Positions 48,401 through 62,238 of a DNA stretch of 64,000 nucleotides are shown here, piece by piece (within the stretch, counting starts at the first letter, position 1; every line of letters begins with the position of its first letter). Origin of the DNA: Motacilla alba alba. Lineage: Eukaryota > Chordata > Aves > Passeriformes > Motacillidae. The notes under the pieces are model-generated. The model did no database searches, was not told the origin of the DNA, and was given only the letters and a program-made list of their open reading frames with translations. A program made the position numbers and the translations under genes. The stretch spans positions 76,509,801 to 76,573,800 of the forward strand of contig NC_052017.1 in the NCBI RefSeq assembly GCF_015832195.1, given 5' to 3'.

Positions 48401-51400
48401 ACTCTCAGGATGTCTTTGATTATTCTTTCTAAGGATGATTAAACTTCACATACAACTACCAGTATCTTTATATTTTTATGGAAAGGCTGGAGCGAAGGAC
48501 TAACTGGAAAGGGGAGTGGAACACTTGTTGCACATAATGAGACTTTCAAATACTCGCTCTAGGATGAATGGATAGAAAAGCCTGTACTTATGCTGAAATA
48601 TAACAGCAGCTCCAGATTTAGTGGTCAGTTGCTCCAACTACTGTTGAAGAAGTAGGGATGCAAGGAACTTCACAACTCTTGTTTAAACTGCAGCTATGGG
48701 GTAAATCTTCAGTCCTCTTCTAGATTATATAAATAATGTCAGAAATAAATCTTTCAAAGTATTGGAGGTCAGAGGATTTTAAGCACCAACCACTCCACTA
48801 GTACCATTTCAGTGTTAAAATAAAATTAAAATTGGATGCTATCCATACTCCTACTTTGCAAAAAACAACTTAATCTAGAATGGTTACCAAAATTACTTGT
48901 GATGCTTCCCTCAGCATGGAACAGCATCCCTTCTATGTCCACACACCATAACTCGTATCTCTACACTCACCTTTCTGCTCCAGCTCTCAGGTTTGGAAAG
49001 CTGTTATCAGAGCCATTCACTTATTCATTCAAGAGCTGACTCCTGTCCAGTAGGAAGAATTTGACTTGTATGCAGAAAATAATTCAGGAGCCATATAGCA
49101 GTCTTGCAGGAAGGCCTCTTCAGCACAGATTGTCCTTGACACCAAATAACAGAGACAGCCCAACACTCAGAGTTTTTCTTTAAAATATTCAGCCATTTGT
49201 GGTTGGCATACAGGCCAGTTCTGAGAGCCAGCTGGTCACAGATATCATGATGATGACACTATATCTTTCTTTCTGTGAAAAGTTTGGTTCAGATTTTTTT
49301 AATTACAATATTACAATATTACAAAATATTTGATGAGCTTCCCCAGGTATTTTCTTTTTCATCTTTTCATGCCTGAAGCATCAGCTTGCAATGATTCCAT
49401 GAGACACAGTAGCAGTGAGCTAACAAACATTTTCTACTTACAAACATCTCAGCATACTGGTAGGTGATTTTGTGTCACTGTAGCATCTTTCTTTTCTTTT
49501 AAGGAATCTTCTTAGGCTATGAGGAATGTTATGAAGTGGATAGAAGTCTCTGCTCAGGAAGGCAGGGAAAGCAAATCTGGCTGAGGAAGGTTCCTACAAG
49601 CAGGAGGATCCTGCATACACAACAGTGTTGTCTGCTATGGAAATGGATCACCTGGATGGGTTGGACCCTGCAGTGTGAGATTCAGACACAAAGAGCACCA
49701 AAGGCTGCACCCTAAAATGACTGTGAACATTCTCATACTTTTTCTGTGGCCAACAAGAGTATCTTCATCTGGGTTTCAGAACATTATACTAAGAAGAAAT
49801 GGAAACTGTATGGAGATTTTAAAATTTATTTTACCTGCTAACTATGATACTTGTCTATTTTATTGTTCTGTTATGATTATGAGACAGTAGAAGCAAATGA
49901 ACACAAGAAAAATAACTCTTCTTATGTACACATTCTTTGCAATGACCAGAAACAATGAAACGTACAGAAAATGTCTTACTGAATGAACACCCATTTCAAA
50001 ATATAATGATCTCCAAAGAAAAAGTATTAATAAGATGACAGCATTCTTTATGGAAGCAAATATTAATATTTGATGCTGTTAGCTCTTATCCATCCCTTGA
50101 TATAAAAAGCTTAATGATGCAGAGTTTACACAAGCCTTTTGCAATAGGCTGTATTGGATCAATAGCATAAATGTTGACACATATATGGAAACACATGGGC
50201 AAGGAAACAAATTACTTCAGGTTAGAGTCGCCACAACATGTCTTTTCCAATTTTTCTTCTTAGATACTTTCTGATTCTTCTCTTATTCCACACTAGAAAC
50301 TTTCTCGCTCCCAACTAGTTAAGGATTATTTCCTTAAACCTTTTGGTGACTTGTGGGGCAGACTTCTGTGAGGGCAAGAAGGGAGGATACAGACAGAAAA
50401 AAAACTGGTAGTTTTATAAGAAACCCTCTGGTAGTCCCGCACTCTTGACTATTTCTTCTGTAGCTAGGGCTGTAGAACTTTCTGAGGAGACCTTAGTCAG
50501 GCTCTGGAACATAGTCCCTCAGCTAAAACATAGGAGATTTCTGAGAATATATAGCATATCTAAGGCTGTCTGATGAAGGCTGCATTTGCTATAAACACAG
50601 ATGCTGTTTACATTGTTTTTTATAAGAATGCAAATCCAGTGAATGTGATGATTAGCAATCATCTGTTCTAAAAGCATATCTGTGATATGCTTCATGACAG
50701 AGGGCAGCAGTTCTCTTGCCCAAACACAGATATCCAGTGCCGCTTAAGGTTCTCTAGGTTGTCTGAAAAATCTTCACAGGGCTGTCAGACACAGCCAAGA
50801 GAAGGCCTACATCCTTGTGGAGAACCAGCTTGTTGTACACTAAAGGTGCAGAGAATCTCAGTGGCACTATGTTTAGGCACTTGAGCTAGCTAAATGCTTC
50901 CTAATGATCCCTGATCTATGGGCTATTGTTTGCACTCTAGAGAAGACGTAATCATTGAGGAATAAATTGTATTTTGTGTATTTTTGCTTTTATTGCATCT
51001 GTTACCTGTTTAGTTGTTTGCCTCTTGCAATAAATGTTCTCCAAAATCTTTGTGTTCTGTAGTGATTCAGGCTTTTGTATGCAATTTAAGTTTCCAAGTG
51101 TTTTTTTTTTCTATATTGAAAAAAAATTAAATAAATAAAAATATCTATTCATCTCTTTGCAAATCCTAGACAGTATTTTGGTTTTTTTTTAAAGAAAAAA
51201 GTATCTCTAGAGATTAAACAGAGAACTTTTTGCAAACAGACCAGTTACAGTCCAAAGTAAATATGTTAAAAATGTAGTGCAATGAAATGTGACAGGAATA
51301 AGAATAGGGAAAATGCAGTATGATACAAAAGGAATAAAATAACCCAACAAGACTTAAGATAATCTTACATGCATCTTCACTAATTTCAAAAATTTTCTGT

Positions 51401-51609
51401 ACTGAGTCTATTATTCATTGTACACGTATAGGTGTGTTGACTGCATAAAATCATACTTGGGTTACAAATAGGAAGGAATTAGGATCTTAAAACTGTGTTT
51501 CCATGTAAGTTTCTACTTTAGTGTTAGCTAAAACAACCACTGTCCTCGTCAAGTACTCATCAATTGCTGTTGACACAAGTACTGGTATGATGAAACAGTC
51601 TGGGGATTT
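45445..51609. other. Six kilobases of non-coding sequence
   Basis: No transposon or exon was recognised. 46780-46900 is a small GC-richer island (GGGGCCACTGGAGCC-type text) in AT-rich surroundings, perhaps a fragment of an unrecognised LTR. 47500-48400 is rich in ATTA/TAAT cores and evenly mixed sequence, which can be seen in conserved non-coding elements but proves nothing by itself. All frames are under 80 codons. Confidence 0.5.
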
Positions 51610-52120
51610 CACACAGAATCACAAGGCTGGAAGAGACCCACAAGATCATCGAGTCTAACCCATGCCCTAACACCTCAACTAAACCATGGCACTGAGTGCC
51701 ACATCCAGTCTTTTTTAAACACATCCAGGGATGGTGTCTGCACCACCTCTCAGGAAGACCATTCCAGAACTTGATCACTCTTTCTGTAAAAAAACTTTTT
51801 TTCCTGATAACAAACCTATATTCTTCTTACACAACTTCAGACTGTGTCTTTGGTTCTGTCAGATGCTGCCTGGCAAAAGAAACCAACTCCCACCTGGCTA
51901 CAACCACCTTTTAGGAAGTTGTAGAGAGTTATAAGGTCACCTCTGAGTCTCCTTTTCTCCAGGCTAAACAACTCCAGCTCCCTCAGTCATTCCTCACAGG
52001 GCTTGTGCTCCAAGCCCCTCACTAGTCTTGTTGCCCTCTGGATGCATTCCAGCATCTCAATGTCCTTCCTAAACTGAGGAGCCCAGAACTAGGCACAGCA
52101 CTCAAAGTGCAGCCTCACCT
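51610..52120 (-). mobile_element. CR1 LINE 3' fragment, minus strand
   Basis: The CR1 tail (CACACAGAATCACAAGGCTGG at 51610) is intact and the element extends to about 52120 with the TCTCCTTTTCTCCAGGCTAAAC block (about 51948), the CTTGTTGCCCTCTGGA stretch (52027) and GAGCCCAGAACT (52079). It is 5'-truncated within the ORF2 C-terminal part. A TATAAC/CTATATT-containing insertion-like stretch near 51820 may be drift. No open frame of note. Confidence 0.93.
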
Positions 52121-52251
52121 CATACAGTTGAAAAATATTGCTGCAAATAGAGGTGTTATTTTCCAGCTAGTCTAGTTACTCCTTGTCCAGTAGCACTCAG
52201 AGCATCACTGCATAAACAAATGTTCCCACATTTTTTTTTCTTTTCTCAGTG

Positions 52252-52353
52252 GACAAAACCCACAAACAAACAAACAAACACAACAACAAAAAGACTAAAC
52301 AGAAAAAAAACCAAACCAACAAAAACCAACCCCAAACCAACAACCACAAAAAA
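52252..52353. repeat. A/C-rich low-complexity tract
   Basis: CAAA and CCAAA units of irregular length over about 100 bp, with no G apart from three positions. Probably slippage-derived. Confidence 0.9.
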
Positions 52354-53487
52354 GCGCCTTTTGATGATTTCCCTGATTTCCCTTTAATGTACTGGAGGTT
52401 ACAATAAGTCTGGTTTGCTAAAAATCTGTAAAGTTTAATACCAATTATTTAGGTATTTCATACTTTTGACTCTATTGAATATGGGAATACAAAGTTATGT
52501 ATGTTGATGATTCATCAATGAGATAATCCAGTTGGATATTGTGAGATACAAATAAATCAGTAGGCCCACCAGGAAGATTTGGTCCCAAAAAAACATTTGA
52601 AGAGGGGTTGGTCCACTTTTCCTTTTTTTTCCCATTTGATTATATATTTGCATTTCTTTTTACTGTATATCTTTTATGCTTGTTGGTATTTTTTTGCATT
52701 ACTCCTCTTCCATTGTATCTTGGCAGCTCAGCCATTTGCATCTCTCTTTCGTTCCCCTCACTGCTATCTTTCCATATGTTAAGCCTTTTGTGCACGACTT
52801 AAGTTTTTCTAATATAAAAATTCCTGTCAAGATTATGAAATAAAGAAGTCTGCTTTTAAGGAAAAATTAAATCTTTGCCCTTAGTTTAGGGCAAAGATTT
52901 CATTTGTTATCATCCTTATATGACTATTTTTCACATGTGATATCTGATAAGCAGAAGATAGAGCTGAAAAAGTATGCAGAGGAAAGATACTTCATGTGAT
53001 AACTTTCCTTTTAAAAACATCACCTTTTCTTAAGCAGGTCTTTAAGCTATTAAGAACCTGGAAAAGGAAGTTCTGGCCCTGTGAAATCTCCTGCTAACCT
53101 TTCCTTATTTAGGACAAATAAAGAATATATTGCTGGATCTTTACCTGGTACTCTGGCCTCAAGAATGAGTTTCTTAAGAGAATTTGATTTGCTCTCGCCA
53201 TTGGAAACCTTTTGGTGCAGCTAACAAGCAACGTTAGGGAGCCCTGATAATGACACAAACTATTGGAACTATTTTTAATTAGCGCACGTGGGAATACGAT
53301 TCCTGGGCAAAAATTATGTGCAGAGTTAGAAGTTGTACCAAATTGCAAGGACAGTCTAAACTCTTAGCGTATTTTCATATTCCTATTTCATCCTGTGTGA
53401 CTAAGGAAACTATTCATTCTATTGCACTGCAAGAATGAAATATGCAGGTAGAACAGGGCAATATATAGGGGAGATGACTGCTCTCAC

Positions 53488-53507
53488 ATATGATATGATA
53501 TGATATG
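53488..53507. repeat. (ATATG)4 pentanucleotide repeat
   Basis: Four perfect units. Confidence 0.95.
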
Positions 53508-53662
53508 AATAGAGTCCTCTTGATTCCTGTGAGCATTACTGTGCATTTTAAGTAGCTAGGTGGTTAGTTAAAGTTTTTGAAAGTTCAAAATACATATTTT
53601 TGCTTGTAGTAAGTTGCTTCAGTTAAAAAGCTGTATTTTAAAGAGGAAAATATATTAGGCAG

Positions 53663-54161
53663 TGCACTAGTTTGATAGCAAACCAGTGAGAGACTTCAAG
53701 TCAGAACTATAGTTTAATAGGAAAATTAAAATAAATACAATAGTACAAAAAACACTGACAGGGTCAGAATACAACCTGACACCCTGTTGGTCAGGGTTGG
53801 TAGTAGTCCAGTTAAATGGTGGCTGCAGTCCTCTTGGAGTGATAGATAGAAGCAACGATCCTGTAGAAGAGTCTGGTCTTCCTCTGGGAATCTGGTGGAA
53901 AAGGCTGCCTGTGGTGTTTCAAATCTCAGATTATATCCAGGTAGGGATGCTGTTTCCTCCCCGTGGTCAGAGCATCTCACAATGGGATGATGTAATTTTG
54001 AGTCATCCAGTGCGACTCAATGGCCCATTAACAGAAGATATCTTCCTGGAGTTATCAAGGGTGATTCATGAAGGAGATAAAGAACACTGCCGTACCTGGA
54101 TTTAACAGCTTATGAAGATGGTGATAGAATATATACTTTTGGGTACATCTTACCTAAGACA
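53663..54161 (-). mobile_element. Probable complete solo LTR, ERVL-like
   Basis: An approximately 499-bp element between TGCACTAG (53663) and CCTAAGACA (54161), minus-oriented. A poly(A) variant ATTAAA lies on the minus strand near the left end (TTTAAT at about 53712-53717), and a TATA-like GGATATAAT lies on the minus strand near 53932-53940. The text matches an LTR I recall from songbird genomes. Flanking pentamers GGCAG (53658-53662) and AGTAG (54162-54166) agree at 3 of 5 with two transitions, which fits a decayed 5-bp duplication. The 102-codon plus frame 53797-54105 and the minus frames 53667-53980 lie wholly inside the LTR and are not genes. Confidence 0.78.
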
Positions 54162-55773
54162 AGTAGTGTCTTTCAGAGCAGGTAACACTCTGGGGAAAAA
54201 TGCTATACTCTCTCTGGGTCATCTTTCCAAATCCTTTCTTATTTCATTAATCTGATTCCAAGAAGTTTTATGGATAACAGATGCAAAAATGTCCATGAAT
54301 ACTGATTTCAGTTTGGAAAATAAAATTACAGTATATTCTGGGTTGGTTTTGAAAATAATCAGATATATTTATTGCCAAGTATGTCTACCTTCAAATAAAA
54401 TTGTGTTTTCATTTTCCCTCTATTATGGTATGCAAGACACTTTAAAGCATTTTTCCTCTTTGAAGTTGTAAGGGGAATAAAAAAGTCTCTAGTATAAATT
54501 GTGGCTTTAAAGCTAAATGGCAGTCATTACACCAAAGCTTCACCTGAAAACCAGGAACCCACCTTAAAATACATGAGGTTAAGACTTGCAGCACACACCA
54601 GTGAGAGCAAGTGTGACTACACATCCCTAATACCATTCATTACTATTGATCACTGATTTCATTCATGAAACAATAATCTGTTTGCAATCCAAACTGCCAT
54701 TTGTGATCTGTATCTCTCTTTTCTTAGTTTTCTCATGCTGTAGTAGGTTGGAGAAGAGATCTAGCCTGTTATTCTATTTATGACACTTACAAAGAATGAG
54801 TACCTTTTGGAAGAAAGAGGAAACTGGGAAACATCTAATGACATTTCTCCAGTGTACTTTGCTGGTCTCTAGAGATTTATGGCTGAGACTGCCTGAATCC
54901 TATCCACATTTTAGTGATCTAATAATTCTTTCTCCCCACACTCCTTGTTGTATGTTTTTGTTGTTGGTGGTGGTTGGTTGTGTTGTGTGTGTGTGATTAG
55001 TTTTATTTAATTTGTTTTTCTTTTTGGCGACTTGGTTGTTTGGGTTTGGTTCACCTTTTGAACCTCCATGCAATTTTAGCACTTTAAACATCTTTTTGCC
55101 TGACTGTGGCTACTTATTCGGTGAAGGGTAACTTGTTAGTTAAAAGCCTTCCCTCCCACACATCTTTGTTGTATCAGTCCATTGCAAGGACAATGAACAC
55201 ATGCTTAAAAAACACTATTGCATTTTTCAGGACACAGCATGAAAAATATACTGTGAAAAGATCAGTGTGCTGTGTGAGTGGATAACTGAATGACTGCTCA
55301 GGTTCAGGTTGGTTTTCTGATTTTCCTTTATCCAATTCCACACAATTGCCACAGGCTTGGGCACGGACGCTGAGACTTCATGGTGTGAATCTGTGCAGCA
55401 CCTGTCTGGGACACAGGGGATCATCTGCAGCTTGGCATGCACTGAGATTTTCAACCTATATTAAAGCATTTCACCTGCTCTGGGGACTAACACAATACAA
55501 GAAGAATAGGAGCAGCCTTTCGGCAAAAAAAAAAAAAAAGGGCTATTTTAACTCTTAGTAGTAGCTTGTATTTCCATTTCCTCTAGAAAGAAAAACTTTT
55601 TCTCCAGGAGTTATTTTGTCTTTTCCTTTCTCTACCAATGTGCCAGCTAAGAAGATGAAACGCATTAATACATGTGGAGCATTATTTTATAAGTATGAAA
55701 TGAAGCTTTTTTTTTTTTTTTAATCAGAATGTATATATGACTATAAGTTCACAGGTATCTCTCTTTTAGTTTT

Positions 55774-55799
55774 GGGGTTTTTTGGGGTGGGTTGGTGGG
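55774..55799 (+). other. Potential G-quadruplex motif
   Basis: Four G tracts on the plus strand: GGGG 55774-55777, GGGG 55784-55787, GGG 55789-55791 and GGG 55797-55799, with loops of 6, 1 and 5 bases. This meets the usual G3+/loop 1-7 rule. A further GGG lies at about 55807-55809. Confidence 0.75.
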
Positions 55800-58700
55800 T
55801 TTTTTTGGGATTTTTTTAGTTTTTGCCTTTAATGTTCTGGAAAAACTTATAAAAACCTGGGATTTCAAAGGAGTCTGACTTATGTTTCCAGTTTGTATTT
55901 AGAGATGTAAATATGGTTTAAGTCCTTTAGTATTCCATGGAGAGATAGAAGACCATTTTCCCAGATGTATTCAATGGGATCATAAATGACAGGTTAATTT
56001 GCAGAATATTTGATTTAGAAATTCAAAGGCACTATCTATCCCCAGATCTAGCTTCAAAAGGAGTTAAATGTGGTGTAGGGAAAAATTCAAGGGTGTATAG
56101 AAAAGTTGTTTTTCTATTTACCTATTAAAAATGCTTAAGGTGAGATCTCTGGTGAAAAGTGTATTAATGAAATTATATGAAAGGGTTTTTTTAAGTACAG
56201 AATTCCCAGGGGATGAATGCTAGGAGTATGTGAGGAGAGAAAGTCCTAGAAATATGTTGGTTCATCCAAACAAACCGTGAATGGATTATTACGAGCAAGT
56301 TAAAAGTACCACAGGTTGTGTTTACTGCAAATGCATTTAGTGGGGGAAAAAAAAAAAAGAAACAAAAAATTAAAAATAAAGAAAAATTAAGAAAATTAAG
56401 AAAAAACCCCAACAATTTGTATTTGCATTTGTAACCTCACTGCTAGGTAGCTTTATTTAGCATCTTTATTTTTGGTGCTGTTGCTGAAAATAAATTTTTA
56501 AAGGGAAAAACCCACCACTATCATTAAAGAAATAATCAATTTGTTGCAGTCAGGAAAAAAAAAAAAAAAGCTGCTTTTATTTTGAAGGATTTTATTCCTG
56601 CCTGTCAAAGAAATATCAAAATGGGTTGAATGTGTCTGATGGCATGTCAGTGACAGTGAAGTGATAGTACAGACATCTGCAGCCTTTCTGTATGAGCAAG
56701 AAAAGCCTACTGCAACAAAGTCTTCCAAGGAATTTCTGAAAGCAAGCTCTGCTCCAGACAGAGCCAGGAACAAATCCAGGTTAAAGAAATACAGAATAAC
56801 AAGAAAGGATTCCTTTTCTGACATACTACAGTAGATATTAATCCTGCAATACCACAGCAAATTTGGGAAAAAAAATGCAAAATGCAAGCTTCCATGTTTA
56901 GATTTCTAAATAATGTCATAAACAACCAGTACAGAAAGAGGACAAGAATGCATCTTTTTGCCAGTTGGTGTATTTTTAGGTATGCTAACGGTGTGCTGTG
57001 GAGGTTGCCCAAGTGCATTGCACCCTGAGCAATACGCATTATGCAACTAAGCAAGAGAAGAGTTGAATGTGACTCCTCACACTGTTAACAGTCAGCAGCT
57101 CTAAATTCAGGCCAAAAATACATTAAGTAGCATATACCCTCTACAAATATTAGAAAACAATAAATAGGAAACTGTTGTTCAATGTGTTGACTGGAATATT
57201 TTCTGGCCCTGGTGCCAGCATTTTAAAGGCATATATGGGATTAAGCTATTTTTTTGTTTCTGAGTTTTGTCAAAATTTAATCTGTGGAAATACTATCCTC
57301 ATTTTGAACCATTTGGACTTAATTATGGATGTTTGTTGGTCCTGTGGCATGTTTTTTTTGTTTTTTTTTTTTTTAATAGCAAAAGTTGGTGTTAAGAAAT
57401 AAACCTTTAAACAAAGGCCATATATGCTGGGGTGAGTTCCATTTTGCTACTTTTCCCATCTTCTAAGCTGGGGCATCAAAATATCTCAAAACAGAGTGTG
57501 CCATGCAACAGCTGCTGAAAGGACATTTTCTCTGTCCAAGTAACCTTGAGGTTTCAGTTGGGGAATTTAATCTAAAGTGTAAAAAAGAGTGTGTATGAAA
57601 TCTGTTTAGATCAGCAAACACTAACTGTGTCCTTAAGCTCCTAATGCAAGCACTAGACTACAAGGAATGTGTAGAAAGACACACCCTTGTCATGGCTAAG
57701 GTGTCAGCTTGGCTGCTCAGTGACGTGTACCGAGAGAGCTGCCTGTGCTTGTACAGAGGAGTTATCACACCTGCCTTCTGCCTTGTGTACATCTCACCTG
57801 TCCACAGGGAATGCATCCCACACTGCGGCCCAAAAATTCAAAGCAGGAGAGATGAGTTCAGTGTAGCTCAAGCAGGAAATTTAAAGTAGTGTCAGATCGG
57901 TTCATTTCAGTTATGCTGGGTGTTGCTTCTGTTGAGGGATTGAAGAAAACTACTGGTGAGCTGCGAGGCGTGGCTGTGCAAAGCATTCCTGTGGTTGTGA
58001 TTTTCTCTGCCTTGGCAGAGAAATGAAGGACAGACACAAGAGCTAATGAAGTGTTTGTGAGATCAGGCTAGGAAAATAGGAACTGAACTGGTAATCAAAT
58101 CCAACATTAAAAATCTGCTTTAAAAATTATTTTTTACGTGAAAATAATTCCTGTGATCACAAACAGCACTATGGGAGAGCAGAGAGGGCAATTTTCAGAG
58201 AAATTGACCAAGTAGACAGTTTACTGTAGTTGAGTGGATTTCAAAATAATTATATAAAAATAGATTAAGCTGAATTGAAACTGATTGAAATCTGATTAAA
58301 ATGGTAATAATTTTTGGTTTGCTAGTCTCCTCATAGTTATGCATGCAAGACTGTTCATGAGCAGTTGTTGACAGTTAATGTTTCAGAGGTTACAATTCTG
58401 TAAGATTTTTATGTGTATGTACACGTCCCGCTTTTCTTCTCACCTACACTACAAATCATCATTCTGACCACAGTACTGACAAGCTGGGATCAAAAGTTTT
58501 TCTAATATCAGTAGCCATTTTCTTCCTATACATCTATAATTTTGTGGGCTAATATTTAATTTTTGTTCACAAAATCCATGGTAATAAAAGAAGACCAGGA
58601 GGAATGACACTCTTTCTTAACTTCTGAGAAATACGGAATATTTTGCTGAGCATTATAGGCTGGTATTTTTCAGTGACACCCATCAGGTCACTTGACGACT

Positions 58701-61079
58701 GCAGCCCATCCACTAGGTATAAGCATCCACCTGGCTGCTGGTTTTCTGGGAAAAAAATTGGAGCAGGTGTTTGGAAAGCAGATTTCACACTAAAAGCCAA
58801 ATCTCTTTCCTTGTGAATGGCTTGGCAATGAGCAAGTTGCAGATGTAACAGGAGTGGGCATCACACGTCTGCAGACACAACTCCTCCCGAGCCTGCACAG
58901 CCCGGCACAGATTCAAGTACTGCCTCTCCTCTCAGGCAGGGGAGATGAGTCCAAAACGGAGATTCATCTCTCCCTGCTGTTGAGGTTGGACCAGTTTGTA
59001 AAAACAGTGGTGAGATGCTTCACTGCAGTTAGCCCGGCTTATTGTACTGAACAAAATCATGTCTCCTGATAATACTAAGCTCAGATGACTCAGAGACACT
59101 GTGAATGCTGAAAATGTGAAACCATAATGTAGCAAATAATTCTGGTCAGCACACAGCACACTGTATTCCAATAAGTGTTACCTAGTACACAGTAGGTTAC
59201 ATCCATATAAATATGGAGAAAGACAGCTCAGGAAACACGAGCTTTTTTCTGCAAACATGAGACTATTGAATAATTACCTCTTCCAGATAAGCCCGGTCAC
59301 ATTAAGAAGTAATGAACTGGTGTTGGAAGCCTGTCCACTAAATGTACAAAGCAAACGGTTCATACCCTCATATTTGCAGAATGAATTATGCACATGTATA
59401 TATACAGATGTACATATGGATATATATGCATATCTATGTGTGTGAGTATTTATTACTCACAAGCCCATCATGCAGTCAAAACCACACACACTTGGAAAAA
59501 GAACTCTGAAATTAAAGATGTCAATGTTTTCCTTAAAAATATTTTTTTTTGTCACATGACATAAGATGAGGCCATATTTGACTGAAATTAAGGTTGGACC
59601 TAACAGAGGGGTTTCTAAGATCTCAGGAAGGCACTTTAGGAGTAGATCTCAAATTCTTATTTCTCAAACATGTTAGTTATTGACAAATGAGGTAAGATGT
59701 GAAATGCAACTAAGCAGGTAAGTTCACAACAGCTTGGCACGTCTATAGAGAAAGCATTTGACTTTCTGACTTTGACCCAGAAAAGAAAATGAACATTTCT
59801 TGAATTACTTCCTCTTTTGCAGTTAATAATTTCAAGCTCCCCAGTGACCCTCTGACTTCCTCCTAGATCTTCATGTTGCATCCAGTCAGGGAATAAAAGC
59901 TACACACGAATGAACAGACATCATTAGCCAACACTGTTCCCATATTATCTTTCTGAAATATTTAAAATGCTAAATGCTCTCTCTGTTTATAATCAATGTA
60001 CATGTTAACAACTCCACAAATATGCCCATATCAAGTAAGGCAAATAAACAGAGATCTGTTTGCAAAAAAAAAAAAGAGTACACCCATATGTTGGTGGAAC
60101 AATTGCTTGATTATGCATACTGCATTCATCACTTTTGTTAAACAAGGTATCCCTTTATGTAGATCTGAGTTATCTGGGTTTATTTTGTTTGTTTGTTTTT
60201 TGGTTTTTTTTTTTATGTAGAAGCAAAATTTATTACAGTTTGTTTTCAAGACAAACTGAACCTTGCAGACTTAAGTCAAAACCATGGATCCTGCTGGTTT
60301 TGTAATGTAATTGTAATATCTTGTGTGGAACTTGAGAATTGGATCCTAGTATAGACGTAAATTAAATCGACTCACTATAACCCATTTGAAACAAGCTTGC
60401 TACATTTTTTCCAAATGAAACTGTAAGTAATTTTTTTAACACAGTAAAACTTGTACTGCCTTGATTGCTGTATTTCTGCTTTCCAGCCTTGCCTAGCCAC
60501 TCATTTGGAAGGGCAATATAAGTATTTATTTCCTCTTTTCTTTGAGATATAAACACAATTATTTCTTTTTTTCTTGCCAGATTAAAAAAATAATCAGAAC
60601 TCTTTCTAGCTAGGAGTGATAAGAAAAGAAGAAAAAAAAAGAGAGATGTTGCTTGGGTTTTTTTTTTTTAACTACAGTTATTAATCTTGGACTGATAGTA
60701 TCCTTTTTGACATTTCCTTCACTGTCTACACACTATAATTATCTTTCCCTCCTACAGCAGTTTTTCCCCCTGCCTTTTTCTCTCCTTTCTCTTCCTATCC
60801 CCATCTCCACTCCCATAATACAGAAAATACCTTCTACACTTAGCTTTTCAGGTTTTTTCATTTGTCCTTTTGTATGATAAGATTAGATTTCATAGTCTAC
60901 ACAAAGTAAGCGTACAGGTATATACTGATAAAGAATGGTTCAACTAGGGATTGTATATTTGCTCTCTTCTTTCCTTTCTGATTGCAACAAGCAAACTAAG
61001 TGTACAATTTAGCCCTATAATAAAAATAATATTTACTTTTTTTGGGAAACATGTGCGTACTGAAATATGCATATATGTA

Positions 61080-61105
61080 TTTAGAATATATACATATATT
61101 CTAAA
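61080..61105. repeat. 26-bp near-perfect palindrome
   Basis: TTTAGAATATAT at 61080-61091 is the exact reverse complement of ATATATTCTAAA at 61094-61105, with two central bases. It may form a cruciform. No role is known. Confidence 0.9.
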
Positions 61106-61679
61106 TTATAATTAAATACTTAATTTTAAGAATTCTTAAATATTTAAGCTGTTTTAAAATATCTGTCATAATTTAAAAAGTAGCCTACAGTTCTTTAAGG
61201 ATATTATATATGTCTTCTGGCCAGAGGTCCTAAGAAATAAACAATATGATTAATTCAAATCCTTATTGGTCATAGAGTCCTACTGAAGGAAACAGAGCTG
61301 CAATAGCTAAAGAGAAAGAGAATTTTTCAAAATAGAGTATGGCTGAAAGTTTTCAATATGCTGGCAAATGGACACTAAGAAGGGCTAAGAAAATTCGCGT
61401 TTTGTCTGTCAGAGTAGATTTTTTGTAAGTTATGCTTCTCACTACAGTCATCAAGACAACACTGTTTTATTTTACATGCCTTCAGCCTGCATGATATCAC
61501 CTTATATGGGTTAATTTTTCAGTTTGCATGTAATAAAACAAATTTACTTTTTTTTTCTATAAATTAAAAGGTTAATAACTATTTTATGTGTCTCTCTGAT
61601 TGTCTATCTCCTTCAAATACTTTTTGAGTGTTTTATCTAAATGGACATATATGAAGGAACACTGGCTCAAGCATGATGA

Positions 61680-61706
61680 TTTAATTTAATTTAATTTATT
61701 TTAATA
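61680..61706. repeat. TTTAA pentanucleotide repeat
   Basis: About five TTTAA units, the last ones imperfect, in AT-rich sequence. Confidence 0.85.
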
Positions 61707-62238
61707 CAAAAAATATTGAATAGTCTTTCACAGAAAAGCCTGAACCAGTGTCCTCATGAAAACAGGAAAATGTAACTTACACTCACTTCAGAACTGATAT
61801 CACATTTTTTTTCTAATTATGCCACAAATCCTTCAATCTATGTCTTCTTGCCTGTAGCAAATGAGTCTTTCATACTGTCTTCTATGTACAGCAAAATTCT
61901 TTTAGCTCCTTGAAACACCAGATGCTGAGACCATTTCAAAGCATGAAACTCTGATACTGTATATAGGCTTACAATCTTAGACTATCTTAATAAATTAATT
62001 TTTAATGTTATAAATCTGCTGAAAATGTCAGATTATGTGTCCCTGAAGTGAAACCTTAGTGTTGATCTACATAAGTACTAACTATAACCTTGTATGAGTT
62101 TTACATGTACAGCATGCAACATAAAGCAAACAAGTTGCTGTAGATGAATATTCTTGTCAAAGATACCAGAACATAAGTGACTAAGGACAACTTAATCATA
62201 TTCCTTAATACAATTTGGAAAATAATAAAATATTTCAG

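Larger units (their letters stand above)
52121..53662. other. Non-coding; A/C-rich and pentanucleotide repeats
   Basis: Contains the A/C-rich tract listed at 52252-52353 and the ATATG repeat at 53488-53507. The frames at 52579-52802 are Phe/Leu-rich chance frames over T-rich text. Confidence 0.55.
54162..62238. other. Eight kilobases of non-coding sequence
   Basis: No transposon or exon was recognised. Low-complexity stretches: T/G-rich 54950-55050, G-tract motif 55774-55799, A run 55526-55540, T runs near 55708 and 57350, TA/TG-rich 59395-59450, and TTTAA repeats 61680-61706. The 129-codon minus frame 56498-56887 and the 115-codon minus frame 56707-57054 overlap, are unlike known proteins and cross A runs, so they are rejected. 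Confidence 0.5.

Noticed and set aside
53797..54105. 102-codon plus-strand frame
   Set aside because: Entirely within the solo LTR 53663-54161.
56498..57054. Two overlapping minus-strand frames of 129 and 115 codons
   Set aside because: They overlap in different frames, run through A/T homopolymers (Phe runs) and have no recognisable protein pattern.
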